Source of the DNA: Primulina eburnea
Lineage: Eukaryota > Streptophyta > Magnoliopsida > Lamiales > Gesneriaceae
Assembly: GCF_022965805.1 (NCBI RefSeq)
Contig: NC_133117.1
Location: forward strand, 6,782,183-6,846,182
Direction of reading: 5' to 3'
DNA length: 64,000 nt
In this document: in pieces, positions 23,768-35,088 of the stretch
Position numbering within the stretch: position 1 is the first letter of the stretch
Layout: every line of letters starts with the position of its first letter
Notes under the pieces: generated by a model
Database searches by the model: none
What the model saw: only the letters and a program-made list of their open reading frames with translations
Told to the model about the DNA's origin: nothing
Position numbers and translations under genes: made by a program

Positions 23768-24042
23768 TGATAGGCTCATAATAGTTGCATCTTTTGTTGT
23801 CATGTCTCTCGTTGTTACCACTTCCAACGTGCTAAATTGACACATTTTTGTGTGATTTTATTGTAGGAGGAAGTTTTCTGCTCTTGCGATAAATCTGGGC
23901 TAAAAAGGCTGATTTTATATCACAATTAAAGTTGTCGATATGATCTTAGTGGAAGACATGGAGCAGAAAAATTCAGAAGATGTTTTTGCATAAGGCGTGC
24001 CCACGCCTTGTGATGATTCTTCGGCTGCCTAATGAGATAAGA
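23768..24042 (+). repeat. 3' LTR of element E, left part
   Basis: First 275 bp of the 3' LTR, colinear with 16584 onward. It is broken by element A at TSD TAAGA (24038-24042) and resumes after 39854. Confidence 0.88.
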
Positions 24043-24194
24043 TGTAAGGCCCGAGAAATTAATCCGGTTAATTTGAAAAGATTTGGAAATGATTATTATA
24101 ATCTATGGTTGATAATTAAGATGATTATAGACGGAACGGATCAGACCGGGAAAGCCGAAAGAAGAAATCTCATTAAGTGGGAAGATTATGCTTG

Positions 24195-24378
24195 GCGCAT
24201 ATGCACGAAGAAAATGGCGCATATGCGCGGAAGGTCCAGAAGGATTGGCGCATATGCGCGACTTAAATGGCGCATATGCGCGGGTTAGGCAGAATGATTG
24301 GCGCATATGCGCGAGTTGGCAAAATGCTGGTGTGAGCTACTGGCGCATATGCACGACATTGTTGGCGCATATGCGCGA
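24195..24378 (+). promoter_or_regulatory. U3 palindrome array of LTR A (7 copies)
   Basis: Seven copies of GCGCATATGCGCG (two read GCGCATATGCACG) start at 24195, 24217, 24248, 24270, 24301, 24343 and 24365. Spacings: 22, 31, 22, 31, 42, 22 bp, close to whole multiples of a helical turn. The array stops about 50 bp before the TA run that probably serves as the core promoter. Role as a protein-binding enhancer is an inference. Confidence 0.85.
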
Positions 24379-24424
24379 AACGTGCTGAACATGCACGATG
24401 CCACTTGCTCTCTTGCATGTCATG

Positions 24425-24428
<4 letters not shown>

Positions 24429-24492
<64 letters not shown>
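24429..24492 (+). repeat. (TA)n microsatellite in LTR A, 64 nt
   Basis: Pure TA run at the TATA-box position. The 3' LTR copy (38040-38125) is 86 nt, so the tract changed length after insertion. Confidence 0.95.
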
Positions 24493-24494
<2 letters not shown>

Positions 24495-25416
24495 AGCAAA
24501 ATCCTTCAGAATTCAGAGAGGAAATCGAGAGTTTGGGGGAGAGTTTCAATTCGTGATTTTGGAAATTAAGTACGAGAGATTCGTCCGTCAGAATTGAAAT
24601 CCGACTTCGGTACTGTGTTCCTATTAACACAGGCTACAACTGGACGTAAGTTTTATTACGTTTAGACATGATTTGAAATTATGATATTGTCAAAATTGAA
24701 TATGAATCAGATATGATGTTTTTGCTACAGTAGACAGTATCGAATTGAAGTCAGATTAAAGAACAGACCGTTTCTGTAATTGTTATGATTTTTGAAAGAT
24801 ATTGACTGAGATTCTATATCAGAATTGTGTTAATATTCAGAGTATGAATTGTAATGGACACAGATTATGGGTTCTAGAATTATATCTGTGATGTTCAGAC
24901 TGACAGGGTTATTCAGATTGTATTATTAGGCCGTCGAAACATGAGTTGAGTTATATTGATCAGATTCAGTATTGATTGAGATTGATCCGACTCAGAAAAT
25001 ATTTAGACTGTATTGTGATATCGATGACATGACTTAGATTGTATCTTGTTCAGATATTGATCAGATTGTATACTGATTTGAGTATTGATCAGAACATGTG
25101 GTGTATTGAGTTATTCACTGATACAGTGTATTCGATATTGTCATTTCAGATTTGATATGGACAGAGTTGAATACAGGTCATCGTCTTCGTCAGACCGGGA
25201 CGACAAAGGTATAATTCATGTGATATTCGGGAAGAAACAACTCAATTGAGATCACCATTTGAGTTGCCCAATAAATCACATACTATATTCTTGTTTATAG
25301 ATTTGTTTATAGAACTTGTATGCAAATCTTGCTATGCTTTGTTTACAGATCATGTTGCATTGCATTAAGATGATTATGCTTGTTTACAGATTGTGTATTC
25401 ATGCATTAAGATAGGA

Positions 25417-25576
25417 AAGTCTGCGAGATCATCCAGACTTCTAGACGTTCGGCGATATCATAGCTTAGGGGAAGATCACCGCCCCTATTGTAGATGCGGA
25501 TACAGATCAGGCCGAAGTCTAGGAATAAGACGTACCGTCACCCCGATTGGAGAGTAGGTGATAGATCGTCTTATTC
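25417..25576 (+). other. Predicted RNA stem-loops in LTR A leader
   Basis: Three inverted repeats: AAGTCTG/CAGACTT (25417-25440), TAGGGG/CCCCTA (25466-25487), and GAATAAGACG/CGTCTTATTC (25523-25576) enclosing TCACC/GGTGA. They lie at the place where LTR B has its 20-bp hairpin array and LTR C a long stem. Confidence 0.65.
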
Positions 25577-26155
25577 ACCCCGGGATCCCTAGAGTTATAG
25601 ATCGAGTGAAGTCTAGACATGATTTGATTAGGACTTCATGCTTATATGGATGTGGCTCCTAGATCATGGGACCCATCGTTATTGCTTTCAGTTGTGCTAG
25701 CATGTTTTATGATTTAGATTGTTTATATGCATGTTTATCTGATTTGAGCTGCATGCTTAATTTCATAGATTATGAAATATATTGTGTTTATACATGATCG
25801 CATGTTTTATGAATTAGTTTGTTTATATACATGCTTACCATGTTTTATACTGGGATTTATTCTCACCGGAGTTATCCGGCTGGTGTCTTGTTTGTATGTG
25901 TGCATGACATCGGTGAGGCAGGATCGGGGTCAAGAAGATGATGAGAGAAGACGAGTTTAGCGTGGTGATTCCGGACTTACAGTAGATTGGATTTTACTAC
26001 TAGAATTTTAGTAGTGAACCTTAGATGAGAATGTTGTACCTTATTGTATTTTAAATACTGAATTGTATTTTTTTATACAGACATGTATAGTATTTAGATT
26101 CCATTACCTTCCGCATTTACATTTTAAAAAGAAAAATTTTTAGACCCTGTTTATC

Positions 26156-26210
26156 AGAACTGATAATTAAATCCCAACGATGATTAAGAAGATGATTAGC
26201 GTCCGGGTCA
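26156..26210 (+). repeat. 55-bp direct repeat flanking element B (left copy)
   Basis: Same as 33780-33834 with one difference (CGATGATT versus CGACGATT). Both are the terminal part of LTR A. Element B lies between them with three extra A residues (26211-26213) and no ordinary 5-bp TSD. Confidence 0.9.
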
Positions 26211-26318
26211 AAATGTAATGCCCGAGAATTAATTATTATAATCAGACATTGATTATTGACATGATTGAGGTTATAAGAACTCAAATGACGAGGTCGGGCA
26301 TCGTTATAATATAAGCCA

Positions 26319-26360
26319 AGATGTTCAACCGAACATCTCGAGATGTTCGGCCGAACATCT
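26319..26360 (+). repeat. Double palindrome upstream of the U3 array in LTR B
   Basis: AGATGTTCAACCGAACATCT (26319-26338) and the perfect 20-bp palindrome AGATGTTCGGCCGAACATCT (26341-26360), separated by CG. Also at 31850-31891 in the 3' LTR. Absent from A and C. Confidence 0.85.
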
Positions 26361-26375
26361 CAAAAGAAATGACCG

Positions 26376-26516
26376 GCGCACATGCGCGAAGAAACACACC
26401 CATATGCGCGAGGGGTCCAGAAGCCCTCGCGCATATGCGCGAGAAAATGCGCGCATATGCGCGACAGCTCCAGAATCTTAAGCGCATATGCGCGAGATGA
26501 AGCGTGCATATGCGCG
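26376..26516 (+). promoter_or_regulatory. U3 palindrome array of LTR B (6 copies)
   Basis: GCGCATATGCGCG-type sites start at 26376, 26398, 26429, 26451, 26482 and 26504: spacings 22, 31, 22, 31, 22, i.e. a 53-bp double unit. In the 3' LTR (31907-32047) the same sites exist, and sites 2 and 6 are closer to consensus, so this LTR has lost CpG-containing matches at those positions. Confidence 0.85.
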
Positions 26517-27288
26517 AGTGGTGTTTTGGCAAATTTTGGAGAAGCCACGTACGATTTACATGCAATATATATATATGCATACAACCGATTCTTCCTTCAG
26601 AATTGAGCAAAAGAATCGAAGGAGGAAAGCTTCAAGTTTTTGTGAGTGAGAAATTGATTGTTACGCAAGATCCGTCCGTCTATTTTCAAATCCGAGTACA
26701 GTACTGTATTCCTATCGACGTAGGCTACAACTGGACGTAAGTTTTGCTACGTTTTGATAGGATTTGAAATTATGGTATTGTCAGAATCTGATATGATTCA
26801 TATATGATGTTCTGGGCATGTTAGACATCGTATAATCGAAACCGGACTGAGGAACGGATACCATATGGAATTATTATGAATTTCGGAGTTGATATGATAT
26901 CAGAATTGAGTTGTTCTTGATTATGAGATGTTGGATTTATATCTGAGTGATATGGTAATACTGGATATATTGAAAATATGACGCTATGATGTTGAAACAG
27001 AATTTGATTGAATTCTGATTATATCCAGTATTGATTGAGTGGTGTATTGATACCGTACCCTTGATATTGTTCTTGTCAGATTGAGTATTGACAAGCTTTG
27101 AGTTCGAGACTTCGACAGAGTCAGAATAACAGGAAGAAAGGTATAAATTAATGTTGTGTTGGGATTGCACAACTCGAGAAAGGTTTGACTCGAGTTTCCC
27201 TAAATCACATACTTAGTTTATTACATTGATTCTTGTAATTGATGAGATTGATGTTTGTTGTCTATTGATTTATAGCCACTGCATGTAA

Positions 27289-27605
27289 TGACTGCTGATT
27301 CGCTAGTCATTGATTGATTTGCTTAGATACTGACTGTATGTATTGATTACTGAGTCGTTGAGTCATAGGCTGATTCGCCTAGTCACCGGCTGATTCGTCG
27401 GGTTATTGACTGATTCGTCTTATTATAGGCTGATTCGCCTAGTCACCGGCTGATTCGTCTGGTGATTGACTGATTCGTCTAAACTTAAGCTGATTCGCTT
27501 AATTACAGGCTGAGTTGCCTGATTATCGGCTGATTCGCCTAATTATCGGCTGATTCGTCGGGTTATTGACTGAGTCGTCAATTCTGCGGCTGATTCGCCC
27601 AGACA
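27289..27605 (+). repeat. 20-bp tandem array of covarying stem-loops in LTR B
   Basis: Loop words TGATTC/TGAGTC/TGAGTT start at 27351, 27371, 27391 and every 20 bp to 27591; less regular units begin at 27296. Flanking stems differ yet pair: TAGGC/GCCTA, TTAAGC/GCTTAA, CAGGC/GCCTG, ATTGAC/GTCAAT, CCGGC/GTCGG (one G-U). The 3' LTR has the same array (about 32822-33138). Confidence 0.85.
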
Positions 27606-28252
27606 CTGGAGATAATAATTATATCGATGCCGTTTAGGGATTGATTCATTCCTATCGACTGAGATTCGATATAATTACCTATATCCAGACATCGGGATCC
27701 CTAGGTTAGAGTTGAGTCGAGTCTGAGACGACGCGTCGGTTGAATTGAGTCTGATATGACATGTTGATTTACATTGTTTATAACATTCATGTTTATTGAA
27801 TACCTGATATTGATTTATGTATCTGATTTGATACATGTTATGAATATTTCTTATATGCTTTTGTATATGCTTTTATATGATTGCATGTATACATTGTTTA
27901 TACTGGGATATTTATATCTCACCGGAGTTATCCGGCTGTTGTCTTGTTTGTATGTGTGCATGACAACAGGTGGGGCTGGATCAGGGTCAAGAAGAGGATG
28001 AGAGAAGATTTGATAGCGTGGAGATCCGGGCTTCGAAGCAACATAGGATTCAGCACTGATATGTAGTTGAACCTAGTTGGACTTTTGTAGATAATACAAT
28101 ATTTGTATGTTCATGTTTAATATGTAATTTGAGTAGATTACATTACGTTTCCGCTTTGTATTTTAAAAAAAATTTAGACCCTGTTTTACAATTGATTAAT
28201 TAGTCCCAATGACGATTAAGAACTTGATTAGCGTCCGGGTCCCCACAACAGG

Positions 28253-28264
28253 TGGTATCAGAGC
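28253..28264 (+). promoter_or_regulatory. Primer-binding site of element B (tRNA-Met)
   Basis: TGGTATCAGAGC, five bases after the LTR end; exact match to the usual plant initiator-Met PBS. Confidence 0.9.
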
Positions 28265-28510
28265 TGTAGGTACTAGAACTGTAGATTCTTGAGATTGAGA
28301 TAGAAGAGGCTAGTGAGCGGGGTAAATTGAGGTTTTCTTTCCTGCTTTTGAATGCTAGCATGTCGTACTGCTTTATATAATACATGTTACTTGATTTATC
28401 TGATTTGATTTTGTAATATGTATTATTGGGAACGAATCGGAATTGATTCTCGATCAGCAGTAAGATGATCGGTTGTTGGATTGGGTTACTAATCCTTGTG
28501 ATATTCAGAT

Positions 28511-29621
28511 ATGCCTCCCAGAAGAATACCAGAACAGGGTAGTACATCAAATCCTACAATGGATGTAACACCGACTCCAATGGAAACCTTGCTGAAGAGG
28601 TTTCAGTCATTCAAACCACCCACTCTGACGGGTACTGAGACATCAGTCGAGTGTGAGAGTTGGTTAGGTAGCATTGAGTTGCTGTTTGATTCACTGGAGT
28701 ACAGTGATGAGCGCCGGATTAAATTGATTGGGCACCAGTTGCTTGATGTTGCACAAAGCTGGTGGGTTACAATGAAGAAGGCCTTGGAGCAGCGAGGTAC
28801 GATTAATACTTGGGATGTATTTAAAACTGAATTTTATCAGAGATTCTTCCCAATATCGTACAGAAAAGACAAGGGGGCGGAGTTTGCCAATTTGAGACAG
28901 GGTCAACTGAACATTGAAGAATATGTGACCAAATTCTCTACCTTGTTGAAGTTTGCTCCACATGTGTCTGAAAATGACGAAGCCGTTGCCGATCAGTTCA
29001 TCAATGGCTTGAATCCCGATATATTTACATTGGTGAACACAGGACGACCGAATAACTTTGCTGATGCCATGAATAGAGCAAAGGGAGCTGAAGCAGGCCA
29101 TGATAAGGCAGAGAGGAGCTGAATTTGTTCCTCCAGTGTCGAGACCACCGCAACCACCTCCCCGATTCGAGAGTGGCAGTAGCAGTGGTGGAAGGAAAGA
29201 TTTTCTGAAGGCTAGAGGAAAGCAGTTTAAGAAGTCTGGCGGTAGTTCTTCTAACTCTAGTGGTTCTCAGCAGAGTTATACTGGCGTTTACTGCGGAAAT
29301 TGTGGAGGGAGACATTCCACTGAGCAATGCCAAGGAGTACTTGGTAGTTGCTACTTCTGCAAACAACAGGGACATTTTGCCAGGGTATGTCCACAGAGGG
29401 ATTCCCAAAGATTCCAGGGAGCTGAATCCGCGGGATCAGCGGCACAGTGGAGTAGACGATCAGCTGCCGTTCCTTCATTTCAGCCAGCACCATCTCAGTC
29501 ACAACAGAGGCCAGGAGGAAGCCAGACAGTTGGCCAGCCTCCTAGACAGCAGGCCAGAGTATTTGCTTTGACCGAGGAGCAGGCTCAGGAAGCACCAGAT
29601 GATGATATTACAGGTAACTGA
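28511..29621 (+). pseudogene. Element B gag, single frameshift
   Basis: Starts at ATG 28511 (MPPRRIPEQG), two bases after an acceptor-like GATATTCAG and 18 bases after a TACTAAT branch-like site. Gag core (AQSWWVTMKKALEQRG; FKTEFYQRFFP; LRQGQLNIEEYVTKFSTLLKF) followed by two zinc knuckles, CGNCGGRHSTEQC and CYFCKQQGHFARVC, near 29295-29390. One inserted base near 29094 shifts the frame between residues AKGAEA and the overlapping frame starting at 29100 (MIRQRGAEF). After gag a protease-like remnant reads LSDAGASHTLISERF (29648-29690), with DAG where D(T/S)G is expected, then coding stops. Gag is the only part under visible preservation. Confidence 0.88.
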
Positions 29622-29699
29622 TTCGTTTGATTATCCTGCATATGTATTGAGTGATGCCGGTGCTTCACATACTCTTATTTCTGAAAGATTTGCATTGAT

Positions 29700-31730
29700 G
29701 CATGCATTATCTGTTGAGTCCCTATTTACTGTAGTATTTGTTCTTTTCTTTTAGAAAAAGATCTTGTATCAGTGATTTCTGTTAGATCTTGTATACTACA
29801 GTAGGATAAGAATGAGATCGAGTTGGATTGTGTGGTAGCTTGTGTTGTACTGGTGTTCTCTGATTTTGAGACTACATTACTGATATGATATGCGGACCAA
29901 GTACAGAGCTACCATAGATTAGTTCCAGAAGATGGTGAGAATCAGACCTGAAATGACCAAGAGATGAATATTGTACGATAAGAATTCTAGACTGAGAATT
30001 CCTTTGATATTCGTACTAATTATGACTCGATTATTACAGAAAGGAGCAGAATGACTCCTTAAGTATTCAGTTGATTTATTGAAGTTGATTTTATCATTGG
30101 CTGATTTACCAATGATAAGAAAGTTATTAATGTTTCCCCAGATAAGATTCTAGATCTAAATTCAGAGAGATTGAGTTTAGCCTTGAAATGATAGTAGAAA
30201 TTGCTGAAATTTTGAATCCTGATTGAGACAAATTGTGTTCAGGGATTTTTATATCTGAAAATGATGTATCTGTTGATTTTCACAGAATTAAACCGTTATT
30301 AGTCAGCTGAGGTTGACATCAGTGTCAGACAGTTGCGGTTTATGAATTTAGCATGTTTTGAATCTGATTGAATATTGATGTTATTCTGAACACGTGGTTG
30401 AGACTGATTGTAGACAATGAAGATTATATTGTACCGTCTGAACCCGAGCTGATTTTTGAAACGTTAGCAGTTCAAAACGCTGATTAGAATGTTTTGAACT
30501 CAATATCGATAGTCAGAACAGAGTGTCGATCAGAATATCAGGCAAGTAATACTGTATTGTATGAGATTGATTATTCTGTGATGTCAGATGTGTCAGAATT
30601 GTACAATAAAGCTTGATATTGATAGTCAGAGCCGAATACCAGGTAGGTATTTCCTCTTTAATTTATGTTATTAACTGAATTGTGTATATCAAATAGTTCG
30701 AATCAGAAAGAACAGATATTGTCAGAAGCTTACAGTCATGGATTCTGTGTTCAGTCTGATGATTGAGATTGTATTGTATTCGAACAGATAGTGGTGATAT
30801 AGACAGATGAGAGCAGTTATAACAGAATTGTATTGAAATGTTGGCAGAAATTGTACTGATATGTCTAAATTGCTAACAGAAAAGATAGAAAGATAGAAAT
30901 CAGGAGAATTAATACAGAATTGTAAAGTTCTAAATAGAAATGAGAGTACATTTCTATAGCCTTCGTAATGAAATTACCGTCATTTTACAGATTGTAATAT
31001 GATATGATTAAGATTGACAGATTGTTCAATCTATATCTATCAGTTTGTACTAGATAATGTACAAACATGACCCAATGACACAGATTGATGTCAGAAAAGT
31101 GGTCAGAAAGATCAGAATGCCACAGTAGATTATATCAGATTGTGTTTTTCTCGAGTTTGTACTCGTAACCGAATATATCATGAACTCTCTCTTAGATGGT
31201 TTTACAGATTGACAGACCGTCAGAATGTATTATCCAGACATTGGAAGACTTGGGTACAACTTTAATGCTGGATGTTAGCACCAATTGATATGACTTATTA
31301 TCACGGTGTGACAATAACTATCAGCTTATCAGATGGGTAATGAGATAGTTATAGACAAGACAGTATACGGTGAATACTACAGATTTCTTTTGAAGAAAAT
31401 TCGAAGGAAGATGAAGATAGTTCAGAATGGACAGATTTAAGAAACCAACGTCAGATGATGACGAGTGGTATTTGAAGCTGCAGACTGTAGATGTCTTTGA
31501 TAACAGCAGATGGTACGGATATGTGATGAATTGTAGATTGGTTTATACGGACATTGTATAGCCAGTAATGCGAGATTGATTCCGTCAGAAGGATTGGAGA
31601 AGTATTATGACATTATACTTAGTGAATTCTTATTCTAGACCGGAATCAGATATTTGAGTTTTGGTTTAAACTCTATATATACATTTCTTCTGAATCGATT
31701 ACTTGTGAGTTCGAGGACGAACTCAGATCT
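29700..31730 (+). other. Non-coding 'pol-replacement' segment of element B
   Basis: About 2 kb without any RT, RNase H or integrase motif, stops in every frame, rich in CAGAATT, GATATTG and CAGATTG words. It is clearly related to 35100-37610 of element A, for example the shared block around GCCGAATACCAGGTAGGTATTT (30630; 36487) and the shared end GAGTTCGAGGACGAACTCAG before the PPT. Confidence 0.8.
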
Positions 31731-31744
31731 AAGAGGGGGAGAAA

Positions 31745-33779
31745 TGTAATGCCCGAGAATTAATTATTATAATCAGACATTGATTATTGACATGATTGAG
31801 GTTATAAGAACTCAAATGACGAGGTCGGGCATCGTTATAATATAAGCCAAGATGTTCAACCGAACATCTCGAGATGTTCGGCCGAACATCTCAAAAGAAA
31901 TGACCGGCGCACATGCGCGAAGAAACACGCGCATATGCGCGAGGGGTCCAGAAGCCCTCGCGCATATGCGCGAGAAAATGCGCGCATATGCGCGACAGCT
32001 CCAGAATCTTAAGCGCATATGCGCGAGATGAAGCGCGCATATGCGCGAGTGGTGTTTTGGCAAATTTTGGAGAAGCCACGTACGATTTACATGCAATATA
32101 TATATATATGCATACAACCGATTCTTCCTTCAGAATTGAGCAAAAGAATCGAAGGAGGAAAGCTTCAAGTTTTTGTGAGTGAGAAATTGATTGTTACGCA
32201 AGATCCGTCCGTCTATTTTCAAATCCGAGTACAGTACTGTATTCATATCGACGTAGGCTACAACTGGACGTAAGTTTTGCTACGTTTTGATATGATTTGA
32301 AATTATGGTATTGTCAGAATCTGATATGATTCATATATGATGTTCTGGGCATGTTAGACATCGTATAATCGAAACCGGACTGAGGAACGGATACCATATG
32401 GAATTATTATGAATTTCGGAGTTGATATGATATCAGAATTGAGTTGTTCTTGATTATGAGATGTTGGATTTATATCTGAGTGATATGGTAATACTGGATA
32501 TATTGAAAATATGACGTTATGATGTTGAAACAGAATTTGATTGAATTCTGATTATATCCAGTATTGATTGAGTGGTGTATTGATACCGTACCCTCGATAT
32601 TGTTCTTGTCAAATTGAGTATTGACAGGCTTTGAGTTCGAGACTTCGACAGAGTCAGAATAACAGGAAGAAAGGTATAAATTAATGTTGTGTTGGGATTG
32701 CACAACTCGAGGAAGGTTTGACTCGAGTTTCCCTAAATCACATACTTAGTTTATTACATTGATTCTTGTAATTGATGAGATTGATGTTTGTTGTCTATTG
32801 ATTTATAGCCACTGCATGTAATGACTGCTGATTCGCTAGTCATTGATTGATTTGCTTAGATACTGACTGTATGTATTGATTACTGAGTCGTTGAGTCATA
32901 GGCTGATGCGCCTAGTCACCGGCTGATTCGTCGGGTTATTGACTGATTCGTCTTATTATAGGCTGATTCGCCTAGTCACCGGCTGATTCGTCTGGTGATT
33001 GACTGATTCGTCTAAACTTAAGCTGATTCGCTTAATTACAGGCTGAGTTGCCTGATTATCGGCTGATTCGCCTAATTATCGGCTGATTCGTCGGGTTATT
33101 GACTGAGTCGTCAATTCTGCGGCTGATTCGCCCAGACACTGGAGATAATAATTATATCGATGCCGTTTAGGGATTGATTCATTCCTATCGAATGAGATTC
33201 GATATAATTACCTATATCCAGACATCGGGATCCCTAGGTTAGAGTTGAGTCGAGTCTGAGACGACGCGTCGGTTGAATTGAGTCTGATATGACATGTTGA
33301 TTTACATTGTTTATAACATTCATGTTTATTGAATACCTGATATTGATTTATGTATCTGATTTGATACATGTTATGAATATTTCTTATATGCTTTTGTATA
33401 TGCTTTTATATGATTGCATGTATACATTGTTTATACTGAGATATTTATATCTCACCGGAGTTATCCGGCTGTTGTCTTGTTTGTATGTGTGCATGACAAC
33501 AGGTGGGGCTGGATCAGGGTCAAGAAGAGGATGAGAGAAGATTTGATAGCGTGGAGATCCGGGCTTCGAAGCAACATAGGATTCAGCACTGATATGTAGT
33601 TGAACCTAGTTGGACTTTTGTAGATAATACAATATTTGTATGTTCATGTTTAATATGTAATTTGAGTAGATTACATTACGTTTCCGCTTTGTATTTTAAA
33701 AAAATTTAGACCCTGTTTTACAATTGATTAATTAGTCCCAATGATGATTAAGAACTTGATTAGCGTCCGGGTCCCCACA
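31745..33779 (+). repeat. 3' LTR of element B
   Basis: 2035 bp, same order of array, TATA-like region, donor-like GTAAGT and hairpin array as the 5' LTR. Confidence 0.92.
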
Positions 33780-33839
33780 AGAACTGATAATTAAATCCCA
33801 ACGACGATTAAGAAGATGATTAGCGTCCGGGTCACCACA
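33780..33839 (+). repeat. Tail of the 5' LTR of element A (right copy of the 55-bp repeat)
   Basis: Last 60 bp of LTR A, ending GGGTCACCACA, with the PBS of A right after it. The first 55 bp duplicate 26156-26210. Confidence 0.9.
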
Positions 33840-33844
33840 ACAGG

Positions 33845-33856
33845 TGGTATCAGAGC
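33845..33856 (+). promoter_or_regulatory. Primer-binding site of element A (tRNA-Met)
   Basis: TGGTATCAGAGC five bases after the end of LTR A; exact match to the usual plant initiator-Met PBS. Confidence 0.9.
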
Positions 33857-34194
33857 GATAGATCCTTTAGCGAGAGATCCTTTAGATTAATATAGTCAAA
33901 ACTGATAGATCCTTTAGACTGAGTTAGATTGAGATAGAAGAAAATGAGCGGGGTAGATTGAATTTTCTTCCTTGCATGTGATTGCTAGCATGAGATTTAC
34001 GTCAATGTTGATTTGCATGATGTGTGCTAGCATGATTTACTGTTTTCCCTATTACATGTTGTTTGTATCTGAGTTGATTGCAGCATGTACTTACTAAGCC
34101 TGGATCAGAACCGAGTCTGAATCAGAGGTATATGATCAGAGGAGGGCTGAGACAGATTATACAGATTGTACATTGATTTGTTTGATATTCAGAT

Positions 34195-35088
34195 ATACCG
34201 CCTCGGAGATTTCCAGATAGTACTTTGTCTGAACAGATAGATGCATCAGAAACTCAGATAGAAATAAAGTTGGTAGAATTACAGTTATTCCAGCCGCCGA
34301 TTTTGAGTGGTATCGAGACATCTGAAGACTGTCAGAACTGGTTGGATGACATAGAAATATTGTTTGATTTCCTTGATTGTACAGATGAACAGAAAGTTAA
34401 ACTGGTATTCCACCAGTTACGAGAGGTTGCCAGAAGTTGGTGGATTACAATTAACGGAGTATTAGCACAACGTGGTATTGTGATCACGTGGGAAGTCTTC
34501 AAAGCTGAATTCTATCAAAGATTTTTCCCAGTTTCATACCGGGAGGACAAAAGAGCAGAATTTGAGAATTTGACACAAGGCCAATTGAATATTGATGAAT
34601 ATTCTGCGAAATTCTCAACTTTATTGCGTTTTGTTCCTCAGTTAGCTGGGAATGATGAAGCTATAGTGAATCAGTTCATCAGAGGATTGAATTCAGAGGT
34701 AGTTGCATTGATGAATCTGCAACGACCTTATCATTTTGCTGACATCCTGAGTGGAGCAAAGAGAGCTGAGGCGAGTCTGATTAGACAGCTAGGGAGATTG
34801 TGTGTGAAACAACCCCAGACACAGCAATCCCCTCTTCGATTTGATCGAGGCAGTACGAGTGAAAAGCAAGATTTTCTGAAAGCTCGGAAGAAGCCATTCA
34901 AGAAGATGGGAGGTGGTTCATCTAGCTCTAGCGTTTCTGGTCCAAGACATACTGAAGTGTATTGCAGGAGTTGCGGAGGGAGGCATCCCACCGAGCAATG
35001 CCAGGGAGTGACTGGTAGTTGTCATATCTGCAGACAGCCGGGACACTTTGCTAAAGTTTGTCCCCAGCGACGGTCCCGAAGATCTTAG
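34195..35088 (+). pseudogene. Element A gag, start codon lost
   Basis: Aligned with gag of B, the ATG position is ATA (34195-34197) in an otherwise conserved context after GATATTCAG; the next in-frame ATG is far downstream (34711). The rest of the frame is open: gag core (ARSWWITINGVLAQRG; FKAEFYQRFFPVSYRE; LTQGQLNIDEYSAKFSTLLRF) and two zinc knuckles, CRSCGGRHPTEQC and CHICRQPGHFAKVC. The stop at 35086-35088, just after the knuckles, removes the C-terminal tail and protease seen in B. Translation would need another start, so I call it a pseudogene. Confidence 0.82.

Larger units (their letters stand above)
24043..26213 (+). repeat. 5' LTR of element A, main part
   Basis: Order: conserved start, palindrome array (24195-24378), TA microsatellite (24429-24492), conserved leader with donor-like GAC/GTAAGT (GT at 24646), structured region (25417-25576), CCGGAGTTATCCGG block (25868-25881), terminal AGCGTCCGGGTC. 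Differs from 37632-39849 by a few substitutions, one array unit and TA length. Confidence 0.9.
26214..28247 (+). repeat. 5' LTR of element B
   Basis: Order: two AGATGTTC palindromes (26319-26360), U3 array (26376-26516), TATA-like ATATATATATG (about 26564), leader with GAC/GTAAGT (GT at 26737), 20-bp hairpin array (27289-27605), CCGGAGTTATCCGG block (27921-27934), end AGCGTCCGGGTCCCCACA. Confidence 0.92.
26214..33779 (+). mobile_element. Element B: gag-only Ty3/gypsy LTR retrotransposon nested in LTR A
   Basis: TGTAATGCCCGAG...GGGTCCCCACA; LTRs 26214-28247 and 31745-33779 (2034 and 2035 bp, about 1 percent different by eye). PBS 28253-28264, gag 28511-29621 with one frameshift, a 2.1-kb non-coding segment where pol should be, and PPT AAGAGGGGGAGAAA at 31731-31744. 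Related to A throughout. It is flanked by a 55-bp direct repeat of LTR A in place of a 5-bp TSD. Confidence 0.92.

Noticed and set aside
24195..24378. Regularly spaced repeats resembling a CRISPR array
   Set aside because: Plant nuclear DNA inside an LTR; the repeat is a short palindrome, spacers are not unique and recur between LTR copies, no cas genes.
24298..24630. Open frames of ICA/RAYA and IYIYIY peptides
   Set aside because: Translations of the palindrome array and of (TA)n in several frames on both strands; the same happens at 26281-26610, 31812-32117, 37692-38263 and 59126-59788.
28200..29101. Minus-strand frames across gag of B
   Set aside because: Antisense shadows of gag and of the LTR end.
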